Shown here piece after piece: positions 8,934-17,484 of a DNA stretch of 64,000 bases. Each line of letters begins with the position of its first letter. Positions within the stretch are counted from its first letter, which is position 1. This DNA comes from Pseudomonas sp. Irchel s3h14 (GTDB lineage: Bacteria; Pseudomonadota; Gammaproteobacteria; Pseudomonadales; Pseudomonadaceae). The notes below the pieces were generated by a model, which searched no databases, was not told the origin of the DNA, and worked only from the letters and a program-made list of their open reading frames with translations. The translations under genes and the position numbers were made by a program. The stretch lies in contig NZ_FYDJ01000008.1 in the NCBI RefSeq assembly GCF_900187425.1, positions 62,001 through 126,000 of the forward strand, in the 5' to 3' direction.

Positions 8934-8988
8934 CGAGCCGGTAACCGGCTCGACTTGAAACGAAATCAACGGGCGCGTCCCTGCGCCC
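8934..8988 (-). terminator. Two hairpins between murA and hisG
   Basis: On the minus strand GGGCGC-AGGGAC-GCGCCC (8971-8988) is followed by GTTGATTTCG, and then CGAGCCGG-TTA-CCGGCTCG (8934-8952). The first may end murA transcription weakly; the second lies in the hisG leader. Neither has a long U-tract, so readthrough is likely. No his leader peptide rich in His codons was seen. Confidence 0.4.
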
Positions 8989-9000
8989 ATGCAGCAGAAA

Positions 9001-10266
9001 CTAGCCCGGTACGCGGCGGATCTTCGCGCCGAGCATCTGCAGTTTCTCTTCGATGCACTCGTAACCACGGTCGATGTGGTAGATGCGGTCGATCAAGGTG
9101 TCACCTTCAGCGATCAACGCCGAGATCACCAGGCTGGCCGAAGCACGCAGGTCGGTGGCCATGACTGGCGCGCCCTTGAGTTTTTCGATGCCGGTAACGA
9201 TGGCAGTGTTGCCTTCGACCTGGATGTGAGCGCCCATGCGGTGCAGTTCGTAAACGTGCATGAAGCGGTTTTCGAAGATCGTCTCGATCACGGCACCGGT
9301 GCCTTCGGCAATGGCGTTGAGCGAGATGAACTGCGCTTGCATGTCGGTCGGGAACGCCGGGTACGGAGCGGTGCGCACGTTAACGGCTTTTGGCCGCTTG
9401 CCGTGCATGTTCAGCTCGATCCAGTCTTCACCGCAGGTGATTTCGGCACCCGATTCCTTGAGTTTCTCAAGAACGGCTTCGAGGATGGTCGGATCGGTGT
9501 CCTTGACCTTCACACGACCGCCGGTCACGGCAGCAGCGACCAGGTAGGTGCCGGTTTCGATACGGTCAGGCATCACTTTGTAAGTGGTCGGGTGCAGACG
9601 CTCAACGCCATCGATGGTGATGGTGTCGGTGCCGGCGCCAGTGATCTTGGCACCCATGGCGATCAGGAAGTTCGCCAGGTCGATGACTTCAGGTTCGCGA
9701 GCGGCGTTTGCCAGAACGCTGCGACCCTTGGCCAGAGCGGCCGCCATCATGATGTTTTCGGTACCGGTCACACTGACGGTGTCGAAGAAGAAGTGCGCAC
9801 CGCGCAGGCCACCTTCAGGCGCCTTGGCCTTGATGTAGCCGCCTTCGACGTCAATGACCGCGCCCATGGCTTCAAGGCCACGGATGTGCAGATCAACCGG
9901 ACGCGAACCGATGGCGCAACCGCCAGGCAGTGCGACTTCAGCCTCACCGAAACGGGCAACCATCGGGCCCAGCACCAGGATCGACGCACGCATGGTTTTC
10001 ACCAGTTCGTACGGAGCGATCAGGGTCTTGATGGTGCGCGGGTCGATTTCGACGCTGAGTTTCTCGTCGATCACTGGCTCGATGCCCATACGACCGAACA
10101 GCTCGATCATGGTGGTGATGTCGTGCAGGTGCGGCAGATTGGCCACGGTCACCGGGCCATCACACAGCAAGGTTGCAGCCAGGATCGGCAGGGCAGAGTT
10201 CTTTGCCCCGGAGATGCGGATTTCGCCATCAAGACGAACGCCACCGGTAATTATCAATTTATCCAT
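9001..10266 (-). CDS. murA: UDP-N-acetylglucosamine 1-carboxyvinyltransferase MurA
   Basis: 421-aa cytosolic enzyme transferring enolpyruvate from PEP to UDP-GlcNAc, the first committed step of peptidoglycan synthesis. Lys22 lies in AKNSALP, and the catalytic, fosfomycin-reactive Cys is present as Cys117 in GGCAIGSRPVDLH. The C terminus (GYECIEEKLQMLGAKIRR) is complete. It follows ibaG by 22 bp on the minus strand, as in PA4450-PA4451. Confidence 0.97.
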   Translation of the reverse strand: MDKLIITGGVRLDGEIRISGAKNSALPILAATLLCDGPVTVANLPHLHDITTMIELFGRMGIEPVIDEKLSVEIDPRTIKTLIAPYELVKTMRASILVLGPMVARFGEAEVALPGGCAIGSRPVDLHIRGLEAMGAVIDVEGGYIKAKAPEGGLRGAHFFFDTVSVTGTENIMMAAALAKGRSVLANAAREPEVIDLANFLIAMGAKITGAGTDTITIDGVERLHPTTYKVMPDRIETGTYLVAAAVTGGRVKVKDTDPTILEAVLEKLKESGAEITCGEDWIELNMHGKRPKAVNVRTAPYPAFPTDMQAQFISLNAIAEGTGAVIETIFENRFMHVYELHRMGAHIQVEGNTAIVTGIEKLKGAPVMATDLRASASLVISALIAEGDTLIDRIYHIDRGYECIEEKLQMLGAKIRRVPG

Positions 10267-10288
10267 AAGAATCTCGACGCCCTTGGGC

Positions 10289-10528
10289 TCAGGTGCGCTC
10301 GGCCCAGGCCGCGCTGCTGAAAAATTTCATAGTGACCGCATGGATGCTGCCATCGGTGATCCATGGGTTCAAATGGGCATAGATCTGCTGCTGACGCTTC
10401 ACCGGGCTCAACGCCGCCAGTTCATCGCTAATCACGTTCAGCTGAAAGTTGCAGCCTTCGCCCTCGACTTCTACTAGGGTTCCGGGCAGCTTTCCTTCAA
10501 GGAAGCTCTTCACTTCTACGGCCTGCAT
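10289..10528 (-). CDS. ibaG: BolA-family protein IbaG
   Basis: 79-aa BolA/IbaG protein. Family members bind monothiol glutaredoxin and Fe-S clusters; IbaG has been linked to acid stress and, with murA nearby, to envelope integrity. It begins MQAVEVKSFLEGKLPGTLVEV and ends near HAVTMKFFSSAAWAERT. ATG 10528 gives the family length; an open frame continues far upstream but has no support. It lies just after the mlaB terminator and 22 bp before murA. Confidence 0.9.
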   Translation of the reverse strand: MQAVEVKSFLEGKLPGTLVEVEGEGCNFQLNVISDELAALSPVKRQQQIYAHLNPWITDGSIHAVTMKFFSSAAWAERT

Positions 10529-10574
10529 GCTCAACCTCAATCGGCGCCCTGTGCGCGCGGGTCGGACATCATAC

Positions 10575-10630
10575 AAAAAAGCCCCGCGCCTGCGAACCCC
10601 GCGAAGCAGGACTCTGACGGGGGGCTTCTT
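10575..10630 (-). terminator. Rho-independent terminator after mlaB
   Basis: On the minus strand a long GC-rich hairpin (outer stem GAAGCCCCCC / GGGGCTTTTTT, inner stem GTCCTGC..GCAGGC) is followed by six T residues. It lies between mlaB and ibaG. A TATGAT hexamer just beyond it (plus-strand 10567-10572 region) could be the -10 of an ibaG-murA promoter. Confidence 0.75.
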
Positions 10631-10641
10631 CATAGATGCGG

Positions 10642-10947
10642 TTAGGGATGCGCCAACAGCTCGGTCATTTCGCTGACCTGAGCGATTTCGCGCATGTCTT
10701 CTGGCATCCCGCGGATGCTCAGCGCCTTGCCGGCCGCCTCTGCATCGCGCATGAAGCACAGCAGCAGCGACAAGCCGACACTGCTGGACTTCAACACTGC
10801 CGAGCAATCGACCACCAGTGCAGCGGCCTTGCTGGAGTTGATCAGCGCCTGCCCCTGCTTGCGCAAACCGGGGCCCGTGCGGTAATCCAGCATGCCACTA
10901 AGCGTCAGCTCGCCGGATTCGCTCATGCGAATGGCCGAAACACTCAT
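10642..10947 (-). CDS. mlaB: STAS-domain protein MlaB
   Basis: 101-aa single STAS-domain protein, the small cytosolic subunit that stabilises the MlaFE phospholipid ABC transporter. Sequence MSVSAIRMSESGELTLSG is followed by the STAS pattern VVDCSAVLKSSSVGLSLLL with the conserved Ser region. The start overlaps the mlaC stop (ATGA at 10944-10947), which fixes the start and implies translational coupling. Last gene of mlaFEDCB; a strong terminator follows. Confidence 0.9.
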   Translation of the reverse strand: MSVSAIRMSESGELTLSGMLDYRTGPGLRKQGQALINSSKAAALVVDCSAVLKSSSVGLSLLLCFMRDAEAAGKALSIRGMPEDMREIAQVSEMTELLAHP

Positions 10948-11600
10948 TGAGCTTGCGTCTCGGGGGTTTGCTTCTGACTGGCTTCCTTGGCTTTGGCGAC
11001 TTCCCCGGCCCAACCATTGATGGTCTTGTCCAGATCGTTGCCATTGCGCTGCATCGCATCAGCGAACTGATCACGGAACAGCTTGCCGATGTTAATGCCG
11101 TTGATGATCACGTTGCGCAGTTTCCACTCGCCATTGATCTTTTCGAGTGTGTAAGACACAGGATAGATCGCGCCGTTGCTGCCCTTGACCGTCATGGCGA
11201 CGCTTGTACGGTCTCCCGACTCATCCTTGGCAGGGTCGACGACGATCCCCTGATTGTTGTACTCGAGCAAAGCGTTGCCATAGAACTGGAACAGACCTTT
11301 TTTGAAGTTTTCTTCAAAGGTCTTCATTTGCGCAGGTGTGGCTTTGCGCGAGTATTTGACCGTCATGATGCTCTTGGAAATGCCCTCGGCATCCACAACA
11401 GGTCCGACGATGGTGTTCAGCGCCGTATAAAAGTCTTGCGGGTCTTGCTTGTACTTCTCTTTATTGGCCGACAGATCGGCAAGTAACCGATTGGTGGTGT
11501 CTTGCACGATATCGTGCGCTGAGGGCGCTGCCACGGCGTTAGCCATCAACGGCAGGGCCGCGAGTAATACCAACAGGCCACGTCGCAAGTTAGAGATCAT
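10944..11600 (-). CDS. mlaC: Periplasmic phospholipid-binding protein MlaC (Ttg2D)
   Basis: 218-aa periplasmic lipid carrier of the Mla system, shuttling phospholipid between the MlaA-porin complex and inner-membrane MlaFEDB. Signal peptide MISNLRRGLLVLLAALPLM..AVAA is present. The domain (Tol_Tol_Ttg2) shows the GxxVDAEGISKSIM and KTFEENFKKGLFQFYGNAL motifs. A short Gln/Thr-rich tail follows. GAGGAG lies 8 nt before ATG 11600. It sits 11 bp after mlaD and overlaps mlaB by 4 bp. Confidence 0.94.
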   Translation of the reverse strand: MISNLRRGLLVLLAALPLMANAVAAPSAHDIVQDTTNRLLADLSANKEKYKQDPQDFYTALNTIVGPVVDAEGISKSIMTVKYSRKATPAQMKTFEENFKKGLFQFYGNALLEYNNQGIVVDPAKDESGDRTSVAMTVKGSNGAIYPVSYTLEKINGEWKLRNVIINGINIGKLFRDQFADAMQRNGNDLDKTINGWAGEVAKAKEASQKQTPETQAQ

Positions 11601-11611
11601 TCAAAAGCTCC

Positions 11612-12079
11612 TCATTTGGCGTCTTTACTAACGGTATTGAGCAGAAATTTACCGATCAGGTCTTCGAGTACCAGCGACGACTGCGTGTCGTGGATGGTTC
11701 CACCATCCTTGAGCAAGCCTTCTTCGCCGCCCACGCTGAGACCGATGTACTTCTCGCCCAACAGGCCAGCGGTCAGGATAGATGCAGTGGAGTCAGTCGG
11801 CAGGTTATCTACGCGTTTTTCCAGCTGCATGGTCACTCGACCGGTGAAACTGTCGCGATCCAGATCGATCGCCGTGACCTTGCCGATGGTCACACCGGCC
11901 ATGGTCACTTTAGCTCTGACAGTCAAACCGGCGATATTGTCGAAATACGCATAAAGTTTATAAGTGTCGGTGGTTGCGCTCGGGGACAGGCCACTCACCC
12001 GCAACGCCAGCAACAGCAAAGCCAGGATGCCAGCCAGCAAGAAAAGGCCGACACCGATTTCCAGGGTGCGGTTTTGCAT
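11612..12079 (-). CDS. mlaD: MCE-domain lipid transport protein MlaD
   Basis: 155-aa inner-membrane anchored MCE protein that forms the hexameric ring of the Mla phospholipid transporter. One N-terminal membrane helix (about 7-25; EIGVGLFLLAGILALLLLA) is followed by an MCE domain (YAYFDNIAGLTVRAKVTMAGVTIGKV). The start overlaps the mlaE stop by ATGA at 12079-12082. Followed by mlaC. Confidence 0.95.
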   Translation of the reverse strand: MQNRTLEIGVGLFLLAGILALLLLALRVSGLSPSATTDTYKLYAYFDNIAGLTVRAKVTMAGVTIGKVTAIDLDRDSFTGRVTMQLEKRVDNLPTDSTASILTAGLLGEKYIGLSVGGEEGLLKDGGTIHDTQSSLVLEDLIGKFLLNTVSKDAK

Positions 12080-12876
12080 CAGAAATCTCCAAACATCAAG
12101 GCGGTCAGAATAAAGTCCAGGCCGAGTACAGCCAAAGAGGCATACACCACGGTCTTGGTAGTGGCACGACTGATCCCCTCGGAAGTGGGCTCGCAGTCAT
12201 AGCCTTGGAATACGGCGATCCAGGTCACGACAAAAGCGAAAACAATGCTTTTGATGATGCCGTTGAGCACATCGTCTGCAAAGGTCACGCTGTTCTGCAT
12301 GTTGGACCAGTAGGAACCTTCATAGACACCCAGCCAGTCGACAGCCACCCACGAACCACCCCAGATGCCCACCACGCTGAAAATCATCGCCAGCACCGGC
12401 AGGGAAATGAAGCCGGCCCACAGGCGCGGGGCAATGATGTACTTGAGCGGGTCGACACCAATCATTTCCAGACTGGACAACTGCTCGGTGGACTTCATGT
12501 TGCCGATTTCGGCAGTCAATGCCGAACCGGCGCGCCCGGCGAACAGCAATGCCGTGACCACGGGCCCCAGTTCGCGCAACAGCGTTAGCGCAACCATCTG
12601 GCCGACCGCCTGCTCCGAACCATAGCTGGATAGAATATTGAAACCTTGCAGCGCCAGCACCATGCCGATGAATACCCCGGAGACCACGATGATCACCAGG
12701 GACATTACGCCCACCGAATGCAGCTGCTTGATCAGCAAGCCAAAACCGCCACCAATGCCGCCACGGCCAAGCAAGGCATGAAACAGGAATATTGCCGAAC
12801 GACCGAACACCCCCAGCACGTCAATGCCAGAGTGGCCGAACCGGCGAACCCGTTCTATCAGTGAAATCTTGCGCAT
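12079..12876 (-). CDS. mlaE: Phospholipid ABC transporter permease MlaE
   Basis: 265-aa MlaE/YrbE permease with several membrane helices. It carries the family signature ELGPVVTALLFAGRAGSALTAEIG and MKSTEQLSSLEMIGVDPLKY. ATG 12876 overlaps the mlaF stop as ATGA, so it is preferred over the TTG one codon upstream. It works with MlaF (ATPase), MlaD and MlaB in maintaining outer-membrane lipid asymmetry. Confidence 0.95.
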   Translation of the reverse strand: MRKISLIERVRRFGHSGIDVLGVFGRSAIFLFHALLGRGGIGGGFGLLIKQLHSVGVMSLVIIVVSGVFIGMVLALQGFNILSSYGSEQAVGQMVALTLLRELGPVVTALLFAGRAGSALTAEIGNMKSTEQLSSLEMIGVDPLKYIIAPRLWAGFISLPVLAMIFSVVGIWGGSWVAVDWLGVYEGSYWSNMQNSVTFADDVLNGIIKSIVFAFVVTWIAVFQGYDCEPTSEGISRATTKTVVYASLAVLGLDFILTALMFGDF

Positions 12877-13685
12877 CAACGCTTCCCCAGAAGATCTGCG
12901 CGGTAATCCGTCGCTGGAAAGTGATAGGCGACCGGACCGTCAGGCTCGCCTGTCATGAATTGACGGATGCGTGGTTCCTGCGAGTTCATCAGTTCCTCGG
13001 GAGTGCCCTGCCCCAACACCTGGCCTTCGCCGACGACATAGATGTAATCGGCGATGCTCGCGGTCTCGGCCAGGTCGTGGGAGACCACGATACTGGTGAT
13101 GCCCAGCGCATCGTTGAGCAGGCGGATCAGGCGCACCAGCACACCCATGGCGATGGGGTCCTGGCCGACAAAGGGCTCGTCATACATGAGGATTTGCGGA
13201 TCGAGGGCAATCGCCCGGGCCAGAGCGACACGACGTTTCATGCCGCCGGACAACTCGTCAGGCATCAGGTCGATGGCGCCACGCAAGCCCACTGCCTGCA
13301 ATTTGAGCAGGACAATGTCCCGGATCATTTCTTCCGGCAGTTCGGTATGAACGCGTAGCGGAAAGGCGACGTTCTCGAACACATCGAGATCGGTGAACAG
13401 TGCACCACTCTGAAACAGCACGCCCATGTGCTTTCGCGCATCGAACAGATCACTGCGCGACAGTTTCGGCAGGTTCTGTCCATTGACCCAGACTTCGCCT
13501 TTGGTGGGCCGCAACTGTGCGCCCATCAACCGCAACAGCGTAGTCTTGCCACACCCGGAAGGCCCCATGATGCCGGTGACCTTGCCGCGCGGGATACGTA
13601 TATCGACGTTATTGAAAATGCTGCGCGTTCCGCGCTTGAAGGTCAGTCCCTTCAGCTCGACCGCGTAGGCTTTATCGGCACTCAT
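12876..13685 (-). CDS. mlaF: Phospholipid ABC transporter ATPase MlaF
   Basis: 269-aa ABC ATPase. Walker A GPSGCGKTT is at residues 41-49, the Q-loop lies near LFQSGALFTDLDVFENVAFPL, the signature is LSGGMKRRVALARAIA, and Walker B is ILMYDEPFVGQDP. First gene of mlaFEDCB, with AAGGAG 5 nt before ATG 13685. The 276-bp gap to the divergent kdsD gene must hold its promoter. Confidence 0.96.
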   Translation of the reverse strand: MSADKAYAVELKGLTFKRGTRSIFNNVDIRIPRGKVTGIMGPSGCGKTTLLRLMGAQLRPTKGEVWVNGQNLPKLSRSDLFDARKHMGVLFQSGALFTDLDVFENVAFPLRVHTELPEEMIRDIVLLKLQAVGLRGAIDLMPDELSGGMKRRVALARAIALDPQILMYDEPFVGQDPIAMGVLVRLIRLLNDALGITSIVVSHDLAETASIADYIYVVGEGQVLGQGTPEELMNSQEPRIRQFMTGEPDGPVAYHFPATDYRADLLGKR

Positions 13686-13894
13686 CTAAACTCCTTGCGA
13701 TGCAGCCTCTCACTCGGACGCCTGACTTTCTGGCGAAAGTACATACCTCCCGGGCAGGCCGAACTGGCGGCGAACTATATCACTGCAAAGGCCTAGCGCC
13801 CAAGGCCCAAGCCGGGCCATGTTCAGTAACATGACAGGGTAAAAGCTTCTATTTAGGGGTATTCGGTAACAGGGAATGACAAAGCGCGACGAAC

Positions 13895-13927
13895 TTGCGT
13901 GAGGGTTTCGATCATTACCGTTATAAT
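13895..13927 (+). promoter_or_regulatory. Putative promoter of kdsD-kdsC-lptCAB
   Basis: A perfect TATAAT lies at 13922-13927, 34 bp before the kdsD start. The best -35-like hexamer, TTGCGT (13895-13900), is 21 bp away, which is long, so the -35 assignment is weak. Confidence 0.4.
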
Positions 13928-13961
13928 CGCCGCCTTTTCATCAGGCTATACGATTTCTGAC

Positions 13962-14936
13962 ATGAGCCAATCCAGCGACCTGATTCAATCAGCACAACGC
14001 ACCATCCGCCTCGAACTGGAAGCCGTACAAGGCTTGTTGCCCCGTATCGACGCAGATTTCGTACGCGCTTGCGAGATGATTCTGGCCAGCAAAGGGCGCG
14101 TGGTCGTGGTCGGCATGGGCAAATCGGGGCACATCGGCAACAAGATCGCCGCCACCCTGGCCAGCACCGGCACCACGGCTTTTTTCGTGCACCCGGCCGA
14201 AGCCAGCCACGGCGACATGGGCATGATCACCCGCGACGACATCATCCTGGCGCTGTCGAACTCCGGCTCCACCAATGAAATCGTCACCCTGCTGCCGCTG
14301 ATCAAACGCCTGGGCATTCAATTGATCAGCATGACCGGCAACCCTGATTCACCGCTGGCGAAGGCTGCCGAGGTCAACCTTAACGTGCACGTCGAGCACG
14401 AAGCCTGTCCGCTCAACCTGGCACCGACCTCGTCGACCACTGCCGCGCTGGTCATGGGCGACGCCCTGGCCGTTGCGCTGCTGGAAGCCCGCGGTTTTAC
14501 CGCTGAAGATTTCGCCTTTTCCCACCCCGGCGGCGCGCTTGGCCGACGCCTGCTGCTGAAAGTGGAAACCGTCATGCACGCCGGCGCAGAACTGCCCCAG
14601 GTGCAACGTGGCACGCTACTCAAGGACGCCTTGATGGAAATGACCCGCAAGGGTCTGGGCATGACCGCTATAGTGGAGGCCGACGGCAAACTGGCCGGGA
14701 TCTTCACCGACGGCGACTTGCGCCGCACCCTTGACCGGACCATCGACATCCACCATACGACCATCGACGAGGTCATGACCGTCCACGGCAAGACCGCCCG
14801 GGCCGATATGCTGGCAGCCGAAGCCCTGAAAATCATGGAAGACCATCGAATCAACGCACTGGTAGTGGTGGACAAGGAGGACCGTCCGATCGGCGCCTTC
14901 AACCTGTCCGACCTGCTGCGTGCAGGAGTAATGTAA
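13962..14936 (+). CDS. kdsD: Arabinose-5-phosphate isomerase KdsD
   Basis: 324-aa enzyme converting ribulose 5-phosphate to arabinose 5-phosphate, the first step of Kdo synthesis for LPS. An N-terminal SIS sugar isomerase domain (about 35-180; VVVVGMGKSGHIGNKIAATLASTGT, ALSNSGSTNEI) is followed by two CBS domains (about 205-324; VMHAGAELPQV, MTVHGKTARADM). ATG 13962 (MSQSSDLIQSAQRTI) gives the usual length. Its stop overlaps the kdsC start by 1 nt (TAATG). Confidence 0.96.
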   Translation: MSQSSDLIQSAQRTIRLELEAVQGLLPRIDADFVRACEMILASKGRVVVVGMGKSGHIGNKIAATLASTGTTAFFVHPAEASHGDMGMITRDDIILALSNSGSTNEIVTLLPLIKRLGIQLISMTGNPDSPLAKAAEVNLNVHVEHEACPLNLAPTSSTTAALVMGDALAVALLEARGFTAEDFAFSHPGGALGRRLLLKVETVMHAGAELPQVQRGTLLKDALMEMTRKGLGMTAIVEADGKLAGIFTDGDLRRTLDRTIDIHHTTIDEVMTVHGKTARADMLAAEALKIMEDHRINALVVVDKEDRPIGAFNLSDLLRAGVM

Positions 14937-15460
14937 TGAGCACCGACCTGCTGCAACGCGGCAAGAACATCAAACTGGCGGTTTTTGACGTCGATGGCGT
15001 ACTGACCGACGGACGCCTGTACTTCCTCGAAGACGGCAGCGAATTCAAGACGTTCAACACCCTCGACGGCCAAGGCATCAAGATGTTGATGGCAGCCGGC
15101 GTGCAGACCGCTATCATCAGCGGCCGCAAGACCCCGGTGGTCGAACGACGAGCGAAGAACCTCGGTATTCCACACGTGTACCAGGGGCGCGAAGACAAAC
15201 TGGTGGTGCTCGACGAGCTTCTTGCCCAACTCAACCTAAGCTATGAGCAAGTCGCCTATCTCGGCGACGACCTGCCGGACCTGCCGGTGATTCGCCGCGT
15301 CGGCCTGGGCATGGCGGTGGCAAACGCTGCCAGTTTCGTCCGTGAACACGCCCACGGCATCACCCAGGCCCGCGGTGGCGAGGGTGCCGCCCGCGAATTC
15401 TGCGAATTGATCCTGCGCGCCCAGGGCCGCCTCGATGCGGCTAACGCCGCGTACCTGTGA
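14936..15460 (+). CDS. kdsC: 3-deoxy-manno-octulosonate-8-phosphatase KdsC
   Basis: 174-aa HAD-family phosphatase releasing Kdo from Kdo 8-phosphate. The HAD nucleophile motif FDVDGVLTDG has Asp18 and Asp20; later motifs include IISGRKTPVVERR and YLGDDLPDLPVIRRVG. Cytosolic, no cap domain. It lies between kdsD and lptC in the kds-lpt operon, with a 1-nt overlap upstream and 7-bp spacing downstream. Confidence 0.95.
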   Translation: MSTDLLQRGKNIKLAVFDVDGVLTDGRLYFLEDGSEFKTFNTLDGQGIKMLMAAGVQTAIISGRKTPVVERRAKNLGIPHVYQGREDKLVVLDELLAQLNLSYEQVAYLGDDLPDLPVIRRVGLGMAVANAASFVREHAHGITQARGGEGAAREFCELILRAQGRLDAANAAYL

Positions 15461-15467
15461 GCCAACT

Positions 15468-16040
15468 ATGCTGAGCAAAAAGATTCGCAAATTCCTGGTG
15501 TTCGGTTGCATCGCAGCGATATTCGCGGCGGTCGGTTACTGGAACATCAGCCCGGAACGCTTCCTCGATCAGCCGGTGGCAAAGATCGATGAAACCGCGA
15601 TCGACTATTACGCGATCAACGCCCACAGCGTGCAATACCTGCCGGACGGCAAACTGCAATACGAAATGACGTCCGACAAGGTTGAACACCTGAAAGCCAC
15701 CGAAGTGACGCTGTTGACCAATCCCGACCTGAACCTGTTTCGCGGCACCGAGTTTCCGTGGCATGTCCAGAGCGAGCACGGCGAAGTGAATCCCGACGGC
15801 ACTCAGGTCGAACTGATTGACTCGGTGCGCATCACGCGCTTCGACGAGAAAAACCGCAAGACCCTGATTACCACCACCCGCATGACAGTGTTCCCGCAGC
15901 AGCAATATGCGCAGACCGAGCAACCCGTTAGAATCGACGGCGCTGGTGGTGTGTCGACTGGCAAGGGAATGAAAGCGTATTTGAAAGAAAGCAGGATACA
16001 CCTGCTATCTAACGTAAGAGGACAGTATGAGGCTCGTTAA
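15468..16040 (+). CDS. lptC: LPS export protein LptC
   Basis: 190-aa bitopic inner-membrane protein linking the LptBFG ABC transporter to periplasmic LptA. A single N-terminal helix (KFLVFGCIAAIFAAVGYW) is followed by a beta-jellyroll periplasmic domain with the INAHSVQYLPDGKLQYEMTS pattern. ATG 15468 (MLSKKIRKF) lies just after kdsC. It overlaps lptA by 14 nt. Confidence 0.93.
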   Translation: MLSKKIRKFLVFGCIAAIFAAVGYWNISPERFLDQPVAKIDETAIDYYAINAHSVQYLPDGKLQYEMTSDKVEHLKATEVTLLTNPDLNLFRGTEFPWHVQSEHGEVNPDGTQVELIDSVRITRFDEKNRKTLITTTRMTVFPQQQYAQTEQPVRIDGAGGVSTGKGMKAYLKESRIHLLSNVRGQYEAR

Positions 16041-16575
16041 AACCCTCCCTATTTTGCTCGGTCTGAGCGCAGCACTGGGAAGCGTGAGCGCCTGGGCTCT
16101 GCCGAACGATCAAGAGCAGCCTATCCGTATCCAGGCCGACGACGCCCAACTGGACGACAAGAATGGTGTTGCCACCTATAAAGGTGACGTGATCATTACC
16201 CAGGGCTCGATGATTGTTAAAGGCAATACTGTGACCATCACCCGCACCCCGGCCGGCGACATCGACGTGGTGACTTCGGTGGGCAATCTGGCCTACTTCG
16301 AGCAGATGCAGACGGCTGGCGACACCAAGCCTGTTCAGGGCTACGGAGTGACCATCCAGTACCACGCCTCGCAAAACCGCGTCGTATTGATCGATCGCGC
16401 CAAAGTCATCGACAAGGACAACAACGTCACCCAAGGCGAGAAAATCGTCTACGACACGGTCAAAAAGCTTGCGAGCGCCGGTCGCGCTACGGGCAACAAG
16501 GTCACCGAGTCGCGTCCGCGCATCGACATGGTGATCCAGCCGAAGCCGAAAACCGACGAGAAAAAGGCCCAGTAA
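16027..16575 (+). CDS. lptA: Periplasmic LPS-bridge protein LptA (LptH in Pseudomonas)
   Basis: 182-aa periplasmic beta-jellyroll protein forming the LPS bridge across the periplasm; the P. aeruginosa orthologue is called LptH. A signal peptide ends near VSAWA/LPND. The OstA-like domain begins QPIRIQADDAQLDDKNGVATYKGDV. GAGG precedes ATG 16027, and the stop overlaps lptB by 1 nt (TAATG). A Lys-rich tail ends the protein. Confidence 0.94.
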   Translation: MRLVKTLPILLGLSAALGSVSAWALPNDQEQPIRIQADDAQLDDKNGVATYKGDVIITQGSMIVKGNTVTITRTPAGDIDVVTSVGNLAYFEQMQTAGDTKPVQGYGVTIQYHASQNRVVLIDRAKVIDKDNNVTQGEKIVYDTVKKLASAGRATGNKVTESRPRIDMVIQPKPKTDEKKAQ

Positions 16576-17300
16576 TGGCAACTCTGAAAGCTCAGCATCT
16601 GGCCAAGAGCTACAAGAGCCGCCAGGTCGTGCGTGACGTCAGCCTGTCGATCGACAGCGGTCAGATCGTCGGCCTGCTGGGTCCCAACGGCGCCGGCAAG
16701 ACCACCTGCTTTTACATGATTGTCGGTCTGGTACAAGCCGATCAGGGCCGCGTACTGATTGACGACCTGGATGTCAGCCACCAGCCTATGCACGGTCGTG
16801 CGAAGGCCGGTATCGGCTATCTTCCGCAGGAAGCATCGATCTTCCGTAAACTCTCGGTGGCCGACAACATCATGGCGATCCTCGAGACCCGCAAGGAACT
16901 CGACAAGGCCGATCGTCGCAAAGAGCTGGAAAGCCTGCTGCAGGAATTCCACATCAGCCACATCCGCGACAACCTCGGGATGAGCCTGTCCGGTGGTGAA
17001 CGCCGCCGTGTGGAAATCGCCCGGGCACTGGCTACCAACCCGAAATTCATCCTGCTCGACGAACCGTTCGCCGGCGTGGACCCGATTTCGGTGGGCGATA
17101 TCAAACAGATCATCTATCACCTCAAGGCCAAGGGCATTGGCGTGCTGATCACTGACCACAACGTCCGTGAAACCCTGGATATCTGCGAAACCGCCTACAT
17201 CGTCAACGATGGCCAGCTGATCGCCGAAGGTGACTCTGCCACCATCCTGGCCAACGACCTGGTCAAGGAAGTGTATCTGGGCCATGAGTTCCGCCTGTAA
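16575..17300 (+). CDS. lptB: LPS export ABC ATPase LptB
   Basis: 241-aa ATPase powering LPS extraction by LptFG. Walker A is GPNGAGKTT (about 38-46), signature LSGGERRRVEIARALA, Walker B FILLDEPFAGVDPIS, H-loop LITDHNVRETLDI. The partner genes lptF and lptG are not in the window. Last gene of the kds-lpt operon, 184 bp before rpoN. Confidence 0.97.
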   Translation: MATLKAQHLAKSYKSRQVVRDVSLSIDSGQIVGLLGPNGAGKTTCFYMIVGLVQADQGRVLIDDLDVSHQPMHGRAKAGIGYLPQEASIFRKLSVADNIMAILETRKELDKADRRKELESLLQEFHISHIRDNLGMSLSGGERRRVEIARALATNPKFILLDEPFAGVDPISVGDIKQIIYHLKAKGIGVLITDHNVRETLDICETAYIVNDGQLIAEGDSATILANDLVKEVYLGHEFRL

Positions 17301-17401
17301 GCACTGAGGTGTCTGGCTGGTTGCCCGGGCGCTTGTCTCGATAAAAAATCAACATTTTTTTATTGTTACAGCGCTCTAGGCAAACGCTGCAGTTTCGGGC
17401 A

Positions 17402-17407
17402 TATAAT
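17402..17407 (+). promoter_or_regulatory. Putative -10 element of the rpoN operon
   Basis: TATAAT at 17402-17407 in an A/T-rich gap between lptB and rpoN, about 78 bp before the rpoN start. No convincing -35 hexamer sits at 16-18 bp, so this is a partial promoter call. Confidence 0.35.
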
Positions 17408-17484
17408 TTGCTTATGTTTGGCGCTCCGGCGCCCTGTAGTGGATGGCGCATGTGCGCCGGCGAATAAGGTGTTAAGCCCCTGCC

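Noticed and set aside
8873..9000. His leader-peptide attenuator before hisG
   Set aside because: No short frame rich in His codons was seen; only two plain hairpins are present.
8989..10320. A 443-codon plus-strand frame over murA
   Set aside because: Shadow of murA; low-complexity Asp/His/Arg composition and no domain.
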